From Colletotrichum lupini (Eukaryota; Ascomycota; Sordariomycetes; Glomerellales; Glomerellaceae), in the NCBI RefSeq assembly GCF_023278565.1, contig NC_064682.1, forward strand, positions 1,488,001-1,552,000: DNA of 64,000 nucleotides, read 5' to 3'. A model generated the notes under the pieces. The model saw nothing but the letters and a program-made list of their open reading frames with translations, searched no databases and was not told where the DNA came from. This document shows positions 63,501 through 64,000 of the stretch, piece after piece. The number at the start of each line of letters is the position of its first letter. Within the stretch, counting starts at the first letter, position 1. Made by a program: the position numbers and the translations under genes.

Positions 63501-64000
63501 AAAAGCATATGCCAAATCTCTATTCTCACACCACCAGATCAGATGTGCCTGCTTTCAGCATCTAGCGCGCCTTCTTTCCCCCATGCCGCACGCTTGTATC
63601 CTTCCAACGGTTGTCGGCAAAGGGTCGTTTCCCCTCGAAAGGCGGGGGAAACGAAGCGCATGTGGCACTACCATCGTCTCCAGCTAGGCTAATGGCTACT
63701 TTTTCTCCGTGATTTTGACTCTGCTGACGCGAGCGTGGTGTCCGGACCCTTCACTCGTCGTTGGGTGAGAACGAAGAGTAGAGGTAAACGCTGAGACGGA
63801 GGAGGAAGGGGGTCATGCGCATCTAGCCGGCGATATGCCCCGCGCCGCGCTCTTTCACTGCGGGAGAGTCAGGGACCGGAGATGCGGTGAAGAATCTTAG
63901 ACCGCCGGGTCGCCGCCTACTGCAGGAACTGTATCGGACGGAAGGCGTATGACTTAGCGATTTACCGCCATCGTCGCTTGGGGCTTGACCATGAGGGTAT
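60599..64000. other. Single-copy DNA to the right edge, no secure gene
   Basis: Normal-GC sequence. Open frames at 60539-60970, 61911-62390 and elsewhere have no recognisable domains and overlap open frames on the other strand. Short direct repeats such as GGATGGATGGAT near 62773 are the only structure noted. Confidence 0.45.

Noticed and set aside
1..64000. CRISPR arrays, rRNA genes, telomere repeats
   Set aside because: No regularly spaced short repeats, no rRNA-like conserved blocks and no TTAGGG arrays were seen on either strand.

Overview
The window looks like nuclear DNA of a filamentous ascomycete (Pezizomycotina). It has one clear intron-containing gene of a fungal-specific family, long stretches of ordinary 45-55% GC non-coding DNA rich in microsatellites, and blocks of extremely AT-rich, TpA-rich, CpA/TpG-poor sequence. 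Copies of the same repeat within these blocks differ only by transitions, the signature of repeat-induced point mutation (RIP). No species can be named from the sequence. For a fungus the window is very gene-poor.

Layout. 1-2860: no recognisable gene. 2861-3733: an 845-bp RIP-degraded element (copy A) between 14-bp target-site duplications (TSDs). 3734-5428: single-copy DNA with two weak small ORF candidates on the minus strand. 5429-12865: a complete, RIP-killed Ty1/copia element (225-bp LTRs, TSD GTGTG, minus strand) with a 514-bp solo-LTR-like element inserted at 6465-6978. 12866-21979: no secure gene; two possible decayed gene fragments. 21980-22778: a 795-bp TIR element with TA duplication. 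22779-26846: microsatellites and G-runs. 26847-28641: the one secure gene, coding for a 574-aa protein with the GATA-like AreA (DUF1752) block and the DUF3295 C-terminus, the family that includes yeast Mks1. Upstream of it is a 184-bp nearly pure G tract. 29424-36594: no secure gene. 36595-37473: copy B of the 845-bp element, inverted relative to A, inserted into what looks like a small coding gene (37460-37892). 37893-47081: no secure gene. 47082-60598: a 13.5-kb compound block bounded by 34-bp inverted repeats. It contains a complete Ty3/gypsy chromovirus (49829-57895; 190-bp LTRs, TSD AAAAG, minus strand) and a second 514-bp solo-LTR-like copy (58899-59412, TSD AAAAG). 60599-64000: no secure gene.

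Most notable: the gypsy element carries, between its chromodomain and its 3' LTR, a long reading frame on the opposite strand (about 50514-52312) that I do not recognise and that is broken almost only by RIP-type stops. Next come the 845-bp element pair with 14-bp TSDs but neither TIRs nor poly-A tail, and the 514-bp elements that escaped RIP although they sit inside heavily RIP-mutated hosts.

The genes do not form a pathway or cluster. The window reads as one conserved regulator gene in a transposon graveyard. Many long ORFs here start at non-ATG codons or run through homopolymers and were discarded.
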